DNA from: Paeniglutamicibacter quisquiliarum
GTDB lineage: Bacteria > Actinomycetota > Actinomycetes > Actinomycetales > Micrococcaceae
Assembly (NCBI RefSeq): GCF_019084045.1
Contig: NZ_JAHRED010000005.1
Coordinates: 124,001 to 188,000 of the forward strand
Reading direction: 5' to 3'
Length of the DNA stretch: 64,000 bases
Positions 8,701 through 15,932 of this stretch are shown here, piece by piece. Position numbers and translations under genes: made by a program. Each line of letters begins with the position of its first letter. Position 1 is the stretch's first letter. The notes under the pieces were generated by a model, which ran no database searches, was not told where the DNA came from, and saw nothing but the letters and a program-made list of their open reading frames with translations.

Positions 8701-9485
8701 TTGAAGCTCAGGGTCTCCGCGGCCTTGATGTTCGGCACGGCCAGCATGCGCGAGCCGTCGGGCTTGGGCATGTCGATGGCGATGCCGAAGTTCACGTGTG
8801 CCGGCTGGATGGCCATCGGCTTGCCGTCGACCTCGGCGTAGGTGACGTTCTGCGAGGGGAAGAGCTTCAGGGCGCGGATCACGGCGAAGCCGATGATGTG
8901 CGTGAAGGAGATCTTGCCGCCGCGGGCGCGCTTGAGGTGGTTGTTGATGACCACGCGGTTGTCGATCAGGGCCTTGGCCGGCACGGCGCGCACCGTGGTG
9001 GCGGTGGGGACCGTCAGGCTCTGCTCCATGTTGGTGGCGATGGCCTTGGCCGGGCCGCGCAGCGGGGTGCGCTTTTCCTCGCCCATGGCACCAGGCGCGG
9101 CGGCCTTGGGAACCTGTGCGGGGATCGGCTGCGACTTGGTGGCCGGGGCCGGGTCGGCCGGGACGCGCGGGGCCGCGGCGTTGCCCGCGGCGGAGGATTC
9201 AGCGGAGGAGCTGGGCGTGCTGCCGGAGACGTCCACGACGCGGGCCTGGGTGGCGGCGCGCGGTGCGGCGGCGGGGGCTGCAGGTGCCGGGGCCGGGGTG
9301 GCCGCGACCGGTGCCTCTGCGGCCGGCGGCGCGGCAGCCTGTTCCGAACTGAGGGACGCGAAGATGTCCCACCACTTCTTGTCTACCGAGTTCTTGTCCT
9401 TGAGGAACTGTTGGTACAGCTCATCGACTAGCCATTCGTTCCCGCCGAACTCTTCGGTGAGTCGGTGGTGCGATTGATCTGGCAC
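5706..9485 (-). CDS. kgd: Multifunctional 2-oxoglutarate metabolism enzyme (E1o/decarboxylase with E2-like domain)
   Basis: The gene encodes 1259 residues from a GTG at 9485. The frame stays open further upstream, but VPDQSHHRLTEEFGGNEWLVDELYQQ is the family's N-terminus. Domain order: a short N-terminal segment, a Pro/Ala-rich linker (about 45-125), an acyltransferase-like E2 domain ending in YDHRVIQG, then the thiamine-diphosphate E1 with HRGRLNVL and GDAAFAGQGVV, and a transketolase-like C-terminus. No lipoyl domain is present. In Actinobacteria this protein is the E1 of the 2-oxoglutarate dehydrogenase complex and can also act as a decarboxylase or carboligase. It is usually controlled by GarA/OdhI, which is not encoded here. 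The gene stands alone. Confidence 0.96.
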   Translation of the reverse strand: MPDQSHHRLTEEFGGNEWLVDELYQQFLKDKNSVDKKWWDIFASLSSEQAAAPPAAEAPVAATPAPAPAAPAAAPRAATQARVVDVSGSTPSSSAESSAAGNAAAPRVPADPAPATKSQPIPAQVPKAAAPGAMGEEKRTPLRGPAKAIATNMEQSLTVPTATTVRAVPAKALIDNRVVINNHLKRARGGKISFTHIIGFAVIRALKLFPSQNVTYAEVDGKPMAIQPAHVNFGIAIDMPKPDGSRMLAVPNIKAAETLSFNEFWDTYEDLIKRARANKLTADDYAGTTVSLTNPGGIGTVHSVPRLSKGQATIVGVGALEYPAEFRGASEKTVALQGVGKTITLTSTYDHRVIQGAGSGEFLKIVESLLLGEQGFYDEIFEALRIPYEPVRWAVDNQVDIDLQINKIARIQQLVHSYRVRGHLMADTNPLEYVQRRHPDLDIQTYGLTLWDLDREWVTGGFGGKDRLMLRDILGVLRDAYCRTIGIEYMHIQDPVERKWFQDELEHPYTKPTREEQLRILSKLNSAEAFETFLQTKFVGQKRFSLEGGESLIPLLDGIISDAADAGMEEVAIGMAHRGRLNVLTNIAGKTYSQVFREFEGTATPGSVQGSGDVKYHLGTEGSYTSDSGNETKVYLAANPSHLEAVNPVLEGIVRAKQDRSGSKDFNVLPILVHGDAAFAGQGVVGETLTLSQLEGYKTGGTIHVIVNNQVGFTTAPTDSRSSVYATDVAKQVQAPVFHVNGDEPESVVHVAQLAFAYRQRFNKDVVIDMVCYRRRGHNEGDDPSMTQPMMYNLIEAKRSTRKLYTEALVGRGDITQDEADQALRDYQERLERVFAETHAAQTSPIPVITPGTSAIHDLELPAAQREDEASAAAPKDTAITAETLAHIGAAHLAIPEDFTVHPKLKVLLERREKMSREGGIDWGMAEIAAFGTLSMEGVPVRLAGQDSRRGTFVQRHAVFHDRLNGGTWYPLLNLSEDQAKLWIYDSLLSEYAALGFEYGYSVERPDALVLWEAQFGDFVNGAQTVIDEFISSAEQKWGQRSSLVMMLPHGYEGQGPDHSSARIERFLQMCAENNMVVAQPSTGANHFHLLRRQAYARPRKPLVIFTPKQLLRLKAAASSVEDFTTGTFQEVIPDAANLNPADVDRVLLVSGRLYYDLAAARTKANDTKTAIVRVEQLYPLPAEAIAAEVAKYPNAEVVWAQDEPANQGPWPFVGLNLPAELGKAVRLVSRKASAATSTGTHKRHEVEQARLLTAAFGR

Positions 9486-9968
9486 GGTATTACGCCTCTT
9501 CTCCCTGTATTTCCGTTTGTCCAAGCGCCGCCGAGGGGGATGACCACCAAGGGGCATAGTTCTAGACCTGCTTAGTAGTCTAGTGACTATTGGACCCCGG
9601 ATGGGAACCAATGAGCCGGGTATCACATGCGCGTCGTCACGATCGGCCGCCGGAGCGCCGCGATGACGCCCCCGGCCGGTTTTCCGTCCCTCCGGCGGTC
9701 CCCGGGGCGCGGCGGCACCTCGTGCGCGCGGGATTGAAGATCGCATGTGCGCAAGTCGTAGTTCAGATACACTGAAAATGTTATGGACAGCCACTCTCTG
9801 TGCCGGCCAGTCGTGAAATCACGCGGTGCCGGCCACACATGTCATTGCCCGACCAATTCCGCTTCGCTATCGGAGCCTTCCAGTTGCGGGTACACACACC
9901 GTAGATTTCCGGGCCCCGGCACCGCCGCCTCCCGAAGCCGATCCGCCCGCGGGGCGGTGAAACACTAG
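9486..9968. other. Divergent intergenic region kgd / corC, no gene seen
   Basis: This 483-bp region must hold the promoters of kgd (leftward) and of the CorC pair (rightward). I see a TACACT -10-like hexamer near 9772 pointing right. The 11-mer GTGCCGGCCAC/G occurs twice in direct orientation (around 9799 and 9826). No open frame looks coding. Confidence 0.5.
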
Positions 9969-11321
9969 ATGGAATGGTTGCTGCTGGCCCTGGGCCTGCT
10001 GCTGATCCTCGGCACCGGCTTCTTCGTCGCCGTCGAGTTTTCCCTGGTAGCCCTGGACCAGGCCAACGTCCAGGAAGCCGTCGATGCGGGCGACACCAAG
10101 GCCATTGCCCTGCTGCAGTGCCTGAAGTCGCTCTCCACCCAGCTTTCCTCCTGCCAATTGGGCATCACGCTGACGACGCTGCTCACCGGCTACGTCATCG
10201 AGCCCTCGGTGGGCAAGCTGCTCCAGGAACCGCTGGCCGCACTCGGCCTGGGCGACTCCGCGGTCCCCGTCAGCCTCGTGGTGGCCATGCTGCTGGCCAC
10301 GCTGCTCTCGATGGTCATCGGCGAGCTGGTCCCGAAAAACCTGGCCATCGCCAAGGCCTTCGAGATCGGGCGCGCCGTGGCCCGCCCGCAGCTGGTCTTC
10401 ACCGCCATCTTCAAGCCGGCCATCGTGCTGCTCAACGGCTTCTCCAACAAGGTGCTGCACCTGTTCGGCCTCGAGGTCAAGGAGGAGATCTCCGGGGCGC
10501 GATCCCCGGCCGAGCTGGTCTCCCTGGTCCGCCGCAGCGCGGAAATGGGCACGCTGGACAAGGACGCGGCGCTCTTCGTTGACCGCACCGTGCGCTTCTC
10601 CGAGCGCTCGGCGGCCGACGTGATGACCCCGCGCACCAGGATGCAGACCATCGAGCACGACGCCCACGTCCAGGAGGTCATCGAGCTGGCCAAGCAGACC
10701 GGCTACTCGCGCTTCCCGGTCACCGACGGGTCCACCGACGAGATCAAGGGCGTCTGCCACGTCAAGACCGTCATCGCCATCCCGCGCGACAAGCGCGCCG
10801 GCAAGGAGGTCGGCGAGAACAAGACCCCGGTGATCTTTGTCCCCGAAACCGTGCACCTGGACACGCTGTTGGTCCAGCTGCGCAGCGCAAACCTGCAGAT
10901 GGCCATCGTGCTTGACGAATATGGCGGAACCGCCGGAATGGTCACCTTGGAAGACCTGATTGAGGAAATTGTCGGCGAAGTCGCCGACGAGCACGACTCG
11001 GCCCTGCCCGAGGTCCGCCAGCTGCCCGACGGCTCCTGGCTGATCCCGGGCATGTACCGCCCCGACCAGCTCAACGAGCTCATCGGCGAGGTGGAGATCC
11101 CCGACGACGCCGCCTACGAGACCCTGGGCGGGTTCGTGATGGCCGAACTGGGCCGGATCCCGTTCCTGGGGGACGTGGTCGACACGGATGGCGGGATGTT
11201 CACCGTCACGGCGCTGGACAAGCGCCGCGTCGCGGAGCTGCACTTCGTGCCGCGGGAATCGAGCGCATCCAGTGCCTCCTCCGCCGCGAGCCCGGACGAG
11301 GCAACGGGGCGTGGGGCATGA
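9969..11321 (+). CDS. CNNM/CorC-family transmembrane protein with CBS pair
   Basis: This 450-residue protein has the HlyC/CorC architecture: an N-terminal DUF21 (CNNM) transmembrane domain with about four helices (starting MEWLLLALGLLLILGTGFFV), two CBS repeats at roughly 210-335 (VMTPRTRMQTI and YGGTAGMVTLEDLIEEIVGE) and a C-terminal CorC_HlyC transporter-associated domain (about 350-430). Members are linked to Mg2+ or Co2+ export. The next gene encodes a paralogue and overlaps it by four bases (ATGA), so the two are translationally coupled and may form a heteromer. No strong Shine-Dalgarno precedes the ATG. Confidence 0.9.
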   Translation: MEWLLLALGLLLILGTGFFVAVEFSLVALDQANVQEAVDAGDTKAIALLQCLKSLSTQLSSCQLGITLTTLLTGYVIEPSVGKLLQEPLAALGLGDSAVPVSLVVAMLLATLLSMVIGELVPKNLAIAKAFEIGRAVARPQLVFTAIFKPAIVLLNGFSNKVLHLFGLEVKEEISGARSPAELVSLVRRSAEMGTLDKDAALFVDRTVRFSERSAADVMTPRTRMQTIEHDAHVQEVIELAKQTGYSRFPVTDGSTDEIKGVCHVKTVIAIPRDKRAGKEVGENKTPVIFVPETVHLDTLLVQLRSANLQMAIVLDEYGGTAGMVTLEDLIEEIVGEVADEHDSALPEVRQLPDGSWLIPGMYRPDQLNELIGEVEIPDDAAYETLGGFVMAELGRIPFLGDVVDTDGGMFTVTALDKRRVAELHFVPRESSASSASSAASPDEATGRGA

Positions 11322-12385
11322 GCGATATCGCCGGCCTGCTCTGGCTGATCGTCCTGCTGCTGGGCAACGCGTTCTTCGTGGCGGCGGAATTCGCCGTCAT
11401 GTCCGCGCGCCGCTCCCAGATCGAGCCGCTGGCCGACGCGGGGTCCAAGAGCGCGATCCGCGCCCTGAAGGCCATGGAATCGGTGTCCATCATGCTGGCT
11501 GTCTGCCAGCTGGGCATCACGGTGTGTTCGCTACTGATCCTGAACGTCGCCGAACCCGCCATCCACCACCTCCTGGTGGTGCCGCTGGAACTGCTGGGCG
11601 TCTCGGAGCCGCTGTCCGGGTCCATCGCCTTCCTGCTGGCCCTGCTCTTCGTCACCTTCCTGCACGTGACTTTCGGCGAGATGGTCCCGAAGAACATCTC
11701 CGTGTCGATGGCCGACAAGGCGGTGCTGCTGCTCGCCGGGCCGCTGCTGTGGCTCTCGGTGATCGTGCACCCGGTCGTGGTCACGCTGAACTGGATTGCG
11801 AACCAGTTCCTGCACCTGATGAAGATCGAGCCGAAGAACGAGGTGAACTCCGCGTTCACCGCCGCCGAGGTGCAGTCGATCATCGCCAGCTCCGCGCGCT
11901 ACGGCACGTTGGAGGCCGACGACGCGCTGCGGTTGCGCCGGGCGCTGGAGTTCTCGGACCTCACCGCCGCGGGGACCATGGTCGCGCGCGACCGCGTGGT
12001 GACCCTGCAGCGCGGCACCACGGTGCAGGAGTTCGAGCGCACCGTGGGGCGGACCGGCTTCTCCCGCATCGTCATCGCCGAGGCCGGCGAATTCGAGGGC
12101 TACTGGCACATGAAGGACGTCATGGCGCTGCCCGACAGCCAGTACCACCGGCCGGTCTCGGGCATCGAGCTGCGTCCCATGGGCGTGGTGGCCCGCGATG
12201 CGGAGATCGAGGACGCGATGGAGCAGATGCGGGCCGACGGCAAGCACCTGGCCCGGGTCGTCGACGAATCCGGCGCCACGCTGGGGATCCTGTTCCTCGA
12301 GGACGTGCTGGAACAGCTGGTCGGGGAAATCGACGACCAGAACCAGAAGCGCGGCATCCGCAGGGAGAACCGCAGCGCCCAATAA
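11318..12385 (+). CDS. Second CNNM/CorC-family protein
   Basis: This 355-residue paralogue of the preceding gene has a DUF21 membrane domain (residues about 1-185, starting MSDIAGLLWLIVLLLGNAFFVA) and a CBS pair (about 200-340, ending ATLGILFLEDVLEQLVGEI). It lacks most of the C-terminal CorC_HlyC domain that its partner has. Many Actinobacteria keep such long-plus-short pairs in tandem. Its TAA stop is followed immediately by the Zur-box-like palindrome, so the transcription units change here. Confidence 0.9.
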   Translation: MSDIAGLLWLIVLLLGNAFFVAAEFAVMSARRSQIEPLADAGSKSAIRALKAMESVSIMLAVCQLGITVCSLLILNVAEPAIHHLLVVPLELLGVSEPLSGSIAFLLALLFVTFLHVTFGEMVPKNISVSMADKAVLLLAGPLLWLSVIVHPVVVTLNWIANQFLHLMKIEPKNEVNSAFTAAEVQSIIASSARYGTLEADDALRLRRALEFSDLTAAGTMVARDRVVTLQRGTTVQEFERTVGRTGFSRIVIAEAGEFEGYWHMKDVMALPDSQYHRPVSGIELRPMGVVARDAEIEDAMEQMRADGKHLARVVDESGATLGILFLEDVLEQLVGEIDDQNQKRGIRRENRSAQ

Positions 12386-12412
12386 TGCGAATGACTCGCA
12401 ATGGAGATAGGC
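12386..12412 (+). promoter_or_regulatory. Zur-box-like operator and -10 of the zinc-uptake operon
   Basis: TGCGAATGACTCGCA (12386-12400) is a perfect 5-5-5 inverted repeat. It matches the actinobacterial Zur consensus TGAAAATGATTTTCA, as I remember it, at 10 of 15 positions including the central AATGA. TAGGCT, a -10 hexamer, lies at 12407-12412, so a bound repressor would cover the -35 region and spacer. Downstream are a zinc-type ABC ATPase and permease, and a convergent fur-family gene. Confidence 0.65.
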
Positions 12413-12452
12413 TGGTGTCCTGCATGTCCCCGAAAGGCCCCGCACACTCCGC

Positions 12453-12776
12453 ATGAACAACCCACTTCGCGCCCCCGGCGCCGCCGCCCCGATCTCGCTG
12501 CTCTCCGCCCGCTCCGGCACGGAGCCGGAAGCCGCGGGACGGCGGCAGGCGCCGGCCGCCGGCGCGGACGCGGTCCGGGCCCGTGGCGGTGCGGCGTTGA
12601 ACGTGCAGACCCCCGGCCCGCGAGGAAAGCGGGTCCGCTCCCTGGCCCGGGGCCCCGCGGCCGCGACAGCGGGCACCGCGGTGCCCGGTCCGACCGAAAC
12701 CCTGCCCGCCGGGCAGGACCACATCTCCTGGATGGACTCCCACGTGCGACAACTCGAGGTGGCCCTTGGCCACTGA
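12453..12776 (+). pseudogene. Remnant of a zinc ABC transporter substrate-binding protein
   Basis: The 107-residue frame occupies the slot where the metal-binding lipoprotein gene is normally found. It is far shorter than the roughly 300 residues expected. Its last 25 residues (TETLPAGQDHISWMDSHVRQ, then LEVALGH) resemble the closing helix of ZnuA/AztC-type binding proteins. The first residues (MNNPLRAPGAAAPISLL) could be a decayed signal peptide. The Arg/Ala-rich middle has no metal-ligand His cluster. The stop overlaps the next gene's TTG start by 11 bases, so the frame may still couple translation. I read it as an internally deleted gene. An unrelated small protein is the alternative. Confidence 0.5.
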
Positions 12777-13614
12777 CACCAGCCCCGCGGCCCCGGCCGC
12801 CGAACCCGTGGTCAGCATGCGCAACGCCTCGCTGCGCTTTGGCGACCGCCTGCTCTGGGACGGCCTGGACCTGGACATCGCCCCGGGCGAGTTCCTGGCC
12901 GTGCTCGGGCCCAACGGCTCGGGCAAGACCACCATGCTGCGCACCCTGATGGGCCTGCAGGAACTCTCCGGCGGAACCGTGAAGATCGCCGGGAGGCCGG
13001 CGACCCGCGGCTCGCGGCAGGTCGGCACGATCCCGCAGCAGCGTTCCTTCGACGACAACACCCCGTTGCGCGCCCGCGACCTGGTCGCCCTGGGCATCGA
13101 CGGGCACAAGTGGGGCATTCGCCTCAAGCGCAAGGCCATGCGCCGGCGCGTGGACGAGCTGCTGGAACTTGTCGGCGCCACCTCCTACGCCGAGCGGCCC
13201 GTCGGGGTGCTCTCCGGCGGGGAGCAGCAGCGCCTGCGCGCGGCCCAGGCGCTGGCCGACGACCCGCGCCTGCTGCTCTGCGACGAGCCGCTGCTCTCAC
13301 TTGACCTGCACCACCAGCAGGCCATCTCCGGGCTGATCCACCGGCAGGCCTGCGACCACGGGGCCGCGGTGGTCTTCGTGACCCACGAGATCAACCCGAT
13401 CCTGCAATACGTCGACCGCGTGCTCTACCTGGCCGGCGGGCGCTTCCACATCGGGACCCCCGGGGAGGTCATGCGCTCCGAGGTGCTCTCCGAGCTCTAC
13501 GGCGCACCCATCGAGGTCTTCGAGTCCAACGGCCGGATCGTGGTGGTGGGCATGCCCGAGACCGTGACCCACGCCAACCCGCAGCAACGCGCGCACCCGC
13601 TTCAAGGAGCCTAG
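12766..13614 (+). CDS. Metal (zinc/manganese-type) ABC transporter ATP-binding protein
   Basis: This 282-residue ATPase starts at TTG 12766 inside the end of the preceding frame. It has Walker A GPNGSGKTT (about residues 45-53), the signature LSGGEQQRL (about 146-154), Walker B LLLCDEPLL and the switch His in VFVTHEIN. It belongs to the ZnuC/MntB/AztA group that pairs with an ABC-3 permease, and one follows five bases later. With the Zur-box upstream, zinc is the most likely substrate. Confidence 0.9.
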   Translation: MATDTSPAAPAAEPVVSMRNASLRFGDRLLWDGLDLDIAPGEFLAVLGPNGSGKTTMLRTLMGLQELSGGTVKIAGRPATRGSRQVGTIPQQRSFDDNTPLRARDLVALGIDGHKWGIRLKRKAMRRRVDELLELVGATSYAERPVGVLSGGEQQRLRAAQALADDPRLLLCDEPLLSLDLHHQQAISGLIHRQACDHGAAVVFVTHEINPILQYVDRVLYLAGGRFHIGTPGEVMRSEVLSELYGAPIEVFESNGRIVVVGMPETVTHANPQQRAHPLQGA

Positions 13615-13619
13615 GAACC

Positions 13620-14498
13620 ATGGACCTATCCGAGATCTGGAGCACCGTCTTCAGCTTCGAAGACTACGCCGAGATCCTTCCGCTGGTCTCCAACTCGCTG
13701 ATCGCCGGCGCACTGCTGGGCCTGGTGGGCGGGATGATCGGCATCTTCGTGATGCTGCGCGACATGGCCTTCGCGGTGCACGGCATCGCCGAGCTCTCCT
13801 TCGCCGGCGCCGCGTTTGCCCTGCTGATCGGCACCAACGTCGTGGTCGGCTCGCTGGTCGGGTCGGTGCTGGCCTCGCTGCTGCTGGGGATCATGGGCGC
13901 CGCGGCCAAGGACAGGAACTCGATCATCGGGGTGCTGATGCCCTTCGGGCTGGGCCTGGGGATCCTCTTCCTGGCCCTCTACCAGGGCCGCAGCGCGAAC
14001 AAGTTCGGCCTGCTCACCGGGCAGATCGTCGCGGTGGACACCGTGCAGCTGGGCGTGCTGGCCGTGTGCTCGGTGATCGTCATGGTGGCGCTGGTGGCCA
14101 TGTGGCGCCCACTGACATTCATTTCCGTTGACCCGGCCGTTGCCGCTGCCCGCGGGATTCCCGCCGCCCGGCTCTCGGTCGCCTTCATGGTGGTCCTGGG
14201 CCTGGCCGTGGCCCTGTCGATCCAGGTGGTCGGCGCGCTGCTGGTCCTGGCCCTGCTGATCACCCCGGCCGCGGCCGCCATCCGGGTGACCTCCAACCCG
14301 GTGCTGACCGTGAGCCTCTCGGTGGCCTTCGCGATGACCTCGGTGGTGGGCGGCATCCTGCTGGCCCTGGCCGGGTCGCTGCCGATCAGCCCCTATGTCA
14401 CCACGATCTCCTTCCTCATCTACCTGGTGTGCCGGCTCATCGCCTGGCGCCGGGACCGCGTGCGGCACTCGGAGAAGATGGCGGCAGTCGCCGCATAG
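13620..14498 (+). CDS. Metal ABC transporter permease (ABC-3 family, ZnuB/AztB type)
   Basis: This 292-residue protein with eight or nine predicted membrane segments has the conserved ABC-3 features AFAVHGIAELSFAGAA (the ATPase-coupling stretch) and LLITPAAAAIRVTSNP. It begins five bases after the ATPase gene and is the last gene of the zinc-uptake operon. Its 3' end faces the zur gene across a shared terminator. Confidence 0.9.
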   Translation: MDLSEIWSTVFSFEDYAEILPLVSNSLIAGALLGLVGGMIGIFVMLRDMAFAVHGIAELSFAGAAFALLIGTNVVVGSLVGSVLASLLLGIMGAAAKDRNSIIGVLMPFGLGLGILFLALYQGRSANKFGLLTGQIVAVDTVQLGVLAVCSVIVMVALVAMWRPLTFISVDPAVAAARGIPAARLSVAFMVVLGLAVALSIQVVGALLVLALLITPAAAAIRVTSNPVLTVSLSVAFAMTSVVGGILLALAGSLPISPYVTTISFLIYLVCRLIAWRRDRVRHSEKMAAVAA

Positions 14499-14520
14499 GC
14501 GCCGCCGACCCACCGCGGAA

Positions 14521-14581
14521 AACGCCGAAGGCGTGTGCACCTCCGAAATTCGGGGGCAGTGCACACGCCTTCGCGGTGTTT
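14521..14581. terminator. Bidirectional terminator between znuB-like gene and zur
   Basis: The arm GAAGGCGTGTGCAC pairs perfectly with GTGCACACGCCTTC, the stem is extended by AACGCC/GGTGTT, and a short inner hairpin sits in the loop. A T-tract follows on the plus strand and an A-tract precedes. Confidence 0.75.
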
Positions 14582-14603
14582 GGGGGCCGGTCTCCGGCGG
14601 GGC

Positions 14604-15044
14604 TCAGGCCCCGGCGCCGGCCGCCTTGGCCGCGGAGCAGGCGGGGCACAACCCGTAGATCTCCACGGTGTGCGTGGGTTCGGTGAATCCGTTTTCCTCG
14701 GCCACCCGGGCGGCCCACTTCTCCACCGCGGGGGCCTCGACCTCCACGGCCTTGCCGCAGTTGCTGCACACCAGGTGGTGGTGGTGGTGCTCGATGACGC
14801 ACTGGCGGTACATCGCCTCGCCCTCGCTGTTGCGCAGCACATCGACCAGGCCGTCCTCGGCCATCGACAGCAGCAGCCGGTACACCGTGGCCAGGGAGAC
14901 CTTGTCGCCCCCGTCCACGAGCCAGCGGTGGAGTTCCTGCGCCGTCACGAAGTCATCGACCTTCTCCAGCGCCGCATTCACTGCCAGTCGCTGCTTGGTC
15001 ACGCGCTGTTCGGGACTGCGCCGCTCGGCCGCGGGATTCGTCAT
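14604..15044 (-). CDS. zur: Fur-family repressor, probably zinc-responsive Zur
   Basis: This 146-residue protein starts at ATG 15044 (AAGGAG eleven bases upstream). A winged-helix domain (QRLAVNAALEKVDDF through SLATVYRLLLSMAEDG) is followed by the metal-sensing part: a run of five His at 86-90 and two CxxC pairs at Cys93/96 and Cys133/136 that hold the structural zinc. Zur rather than Fur is inferred from its place at the end of the zinc-type ABC operon, the Zur-box-like site in front of that operon and the HHHHH motif. The gene itself shows no such box upstream. Confidence 0.88.
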   Translation of the reverse strand: MTNPAAERRSPEQRVTKQRLAVNAALEKVDDFVTAQELHRWLVDGGDKVSLATVYRLLLSMAEDGLVDVLRNSEGEAMYRQCVIEHHHHHLVCSNCGKAVEVEAPAVEKWAARVAEENGFTEPTHTVEIYGLCPACSAAKAAGAGA

Positions 15045-15222
15045 TTGTTGAAGCACTCCTTGTAGATCCGCACATTGTCCGTGGGTGCGTGCCGCGGCCA
15101 CCGATTCCGGCGCCGCGCCGGGGCAACCGGTGTGGACACCTCGAGTTTACCAGCGGGTGCCCCGACCGCCCGGCTCCGTGAAGCGGGCGCGCGGGCACTG
15201 GTGCACCGGGTGCCCGCGTGCC

Positions 15223-15228
15223 TAGGCT
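15223..15228 (+). promoter_or_regulatory. -10 element of a leaderless promoter (MBL-fold gene)
   Basis: TAGGCT ends seven bases before the ATG at 15236. No ribosome-binding site is present, consistent with transcription starting at the start codon. Confidence 0.5.
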
Positions 15229-15235
15229 GGTGCCC

Positions 15236-15913
15236 ATGGAGATCATCAAGTTCAACCACGCCTGCATCAGGGTGCAGGAGTCGAACCGGGCCCTGGCCAT
15301 CGACCCGGGCGACAACTCGCCCCTCGGCGAAGCGCTCGAGGGCATCGAGGCCATCCTGGTCACCCACGAACACGCAGACCACCTTGACCTCGGGCCGGTG
15401 CTGCGCGCGCTGGCCGGGAACCCGGCGCTCACCCTGCACGCCCCGGGCGCCCTGGCCGCCACGGTGCGTGCCGCCGCGGCGGCGGCCGGGGTGCCGGATG
15501 CGGAGGGGCGCATCCACGGGGTCGGCCCGGGCGCCACCTTCCGGGCCGCGGGGATGGAGATCTCCACCCACGGGGGAATGCACGCGGTGATTCACCACGC
15601 CCTGCCCGTGGTGCAGAACCTCGGGTACTTCATCGCCGGCAGGCTCTACCACCCCGGGGACAGTTACCAGGTGCCCGAGGGCATCGCCGTCGAAACGCTG
15701 CTGGTCCCCGCCCACGCCCCCTGGGCGAAGATCGGGGAGACCATCGAGTTCATGTCCATCATCGGAGCGGCGCAAAACTTCCCGATCCACGACGGGCTGC
15801 TCAACGAGCGCGGGCTGGCCCTGGTGGACGGGCACCTGGGACGGGTGGCCGCCGAACGCGGGCTGGACTACCGGCGCATCCCCAATGGACGGGCCGTGTC
15901 CCTGGGATCCTGA
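15236..15913 (+). CDS. MBL-fold metal-dependent hydrolase
   Basis: This 225-residue metallo-beta-lactamase-fold protein has the zinc motif THEHADHLD near residue 38, further His ligands in THGGMHAVIHH and YHPGDSY, and a terminal NFPIHDGLLNERGL. The compact form without extra domains resembles UlaG-like or general L-ascorbate-6-phosphate-lactonase-like hydrolases. The true substrate cannot be told from sequence. The start at 15236 fits both the -10 element upstream and the first conserved residues (MEIIKFNHACIRV). Confidence 0.85.
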   Translation: MEIIKFNHACIRVQESNRALAIDPGDNSPLGEALEGIEAILVTHEHADHLDLGPVLRALAGNPALTLHAPGALAATVRAAAAAAGVPDAEGRIHGVGPGATFRAAGMEISTHGGMHAVIHHALPVVQNLGYFIAGRLYHPGDSYQVPEGIAVETLLVPAHAPWAKIGETIEFMSIIGAAQNFPIHDGLLNERGLALVDGHLGRVAAERGLDYRRIPNGRAVSLGS

Positions 15914-15932
15914 GCGCCGCGGCCCCGGGACG

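Noticed and set aside
6309-9431. 1040-codon open frame on the plus strand inside kgd
   Set aside because: It is antisense to kgd in a G+C-rich gene where the third-position bias keeps opposite frames open. No domain or ribosome-binding site is visible.
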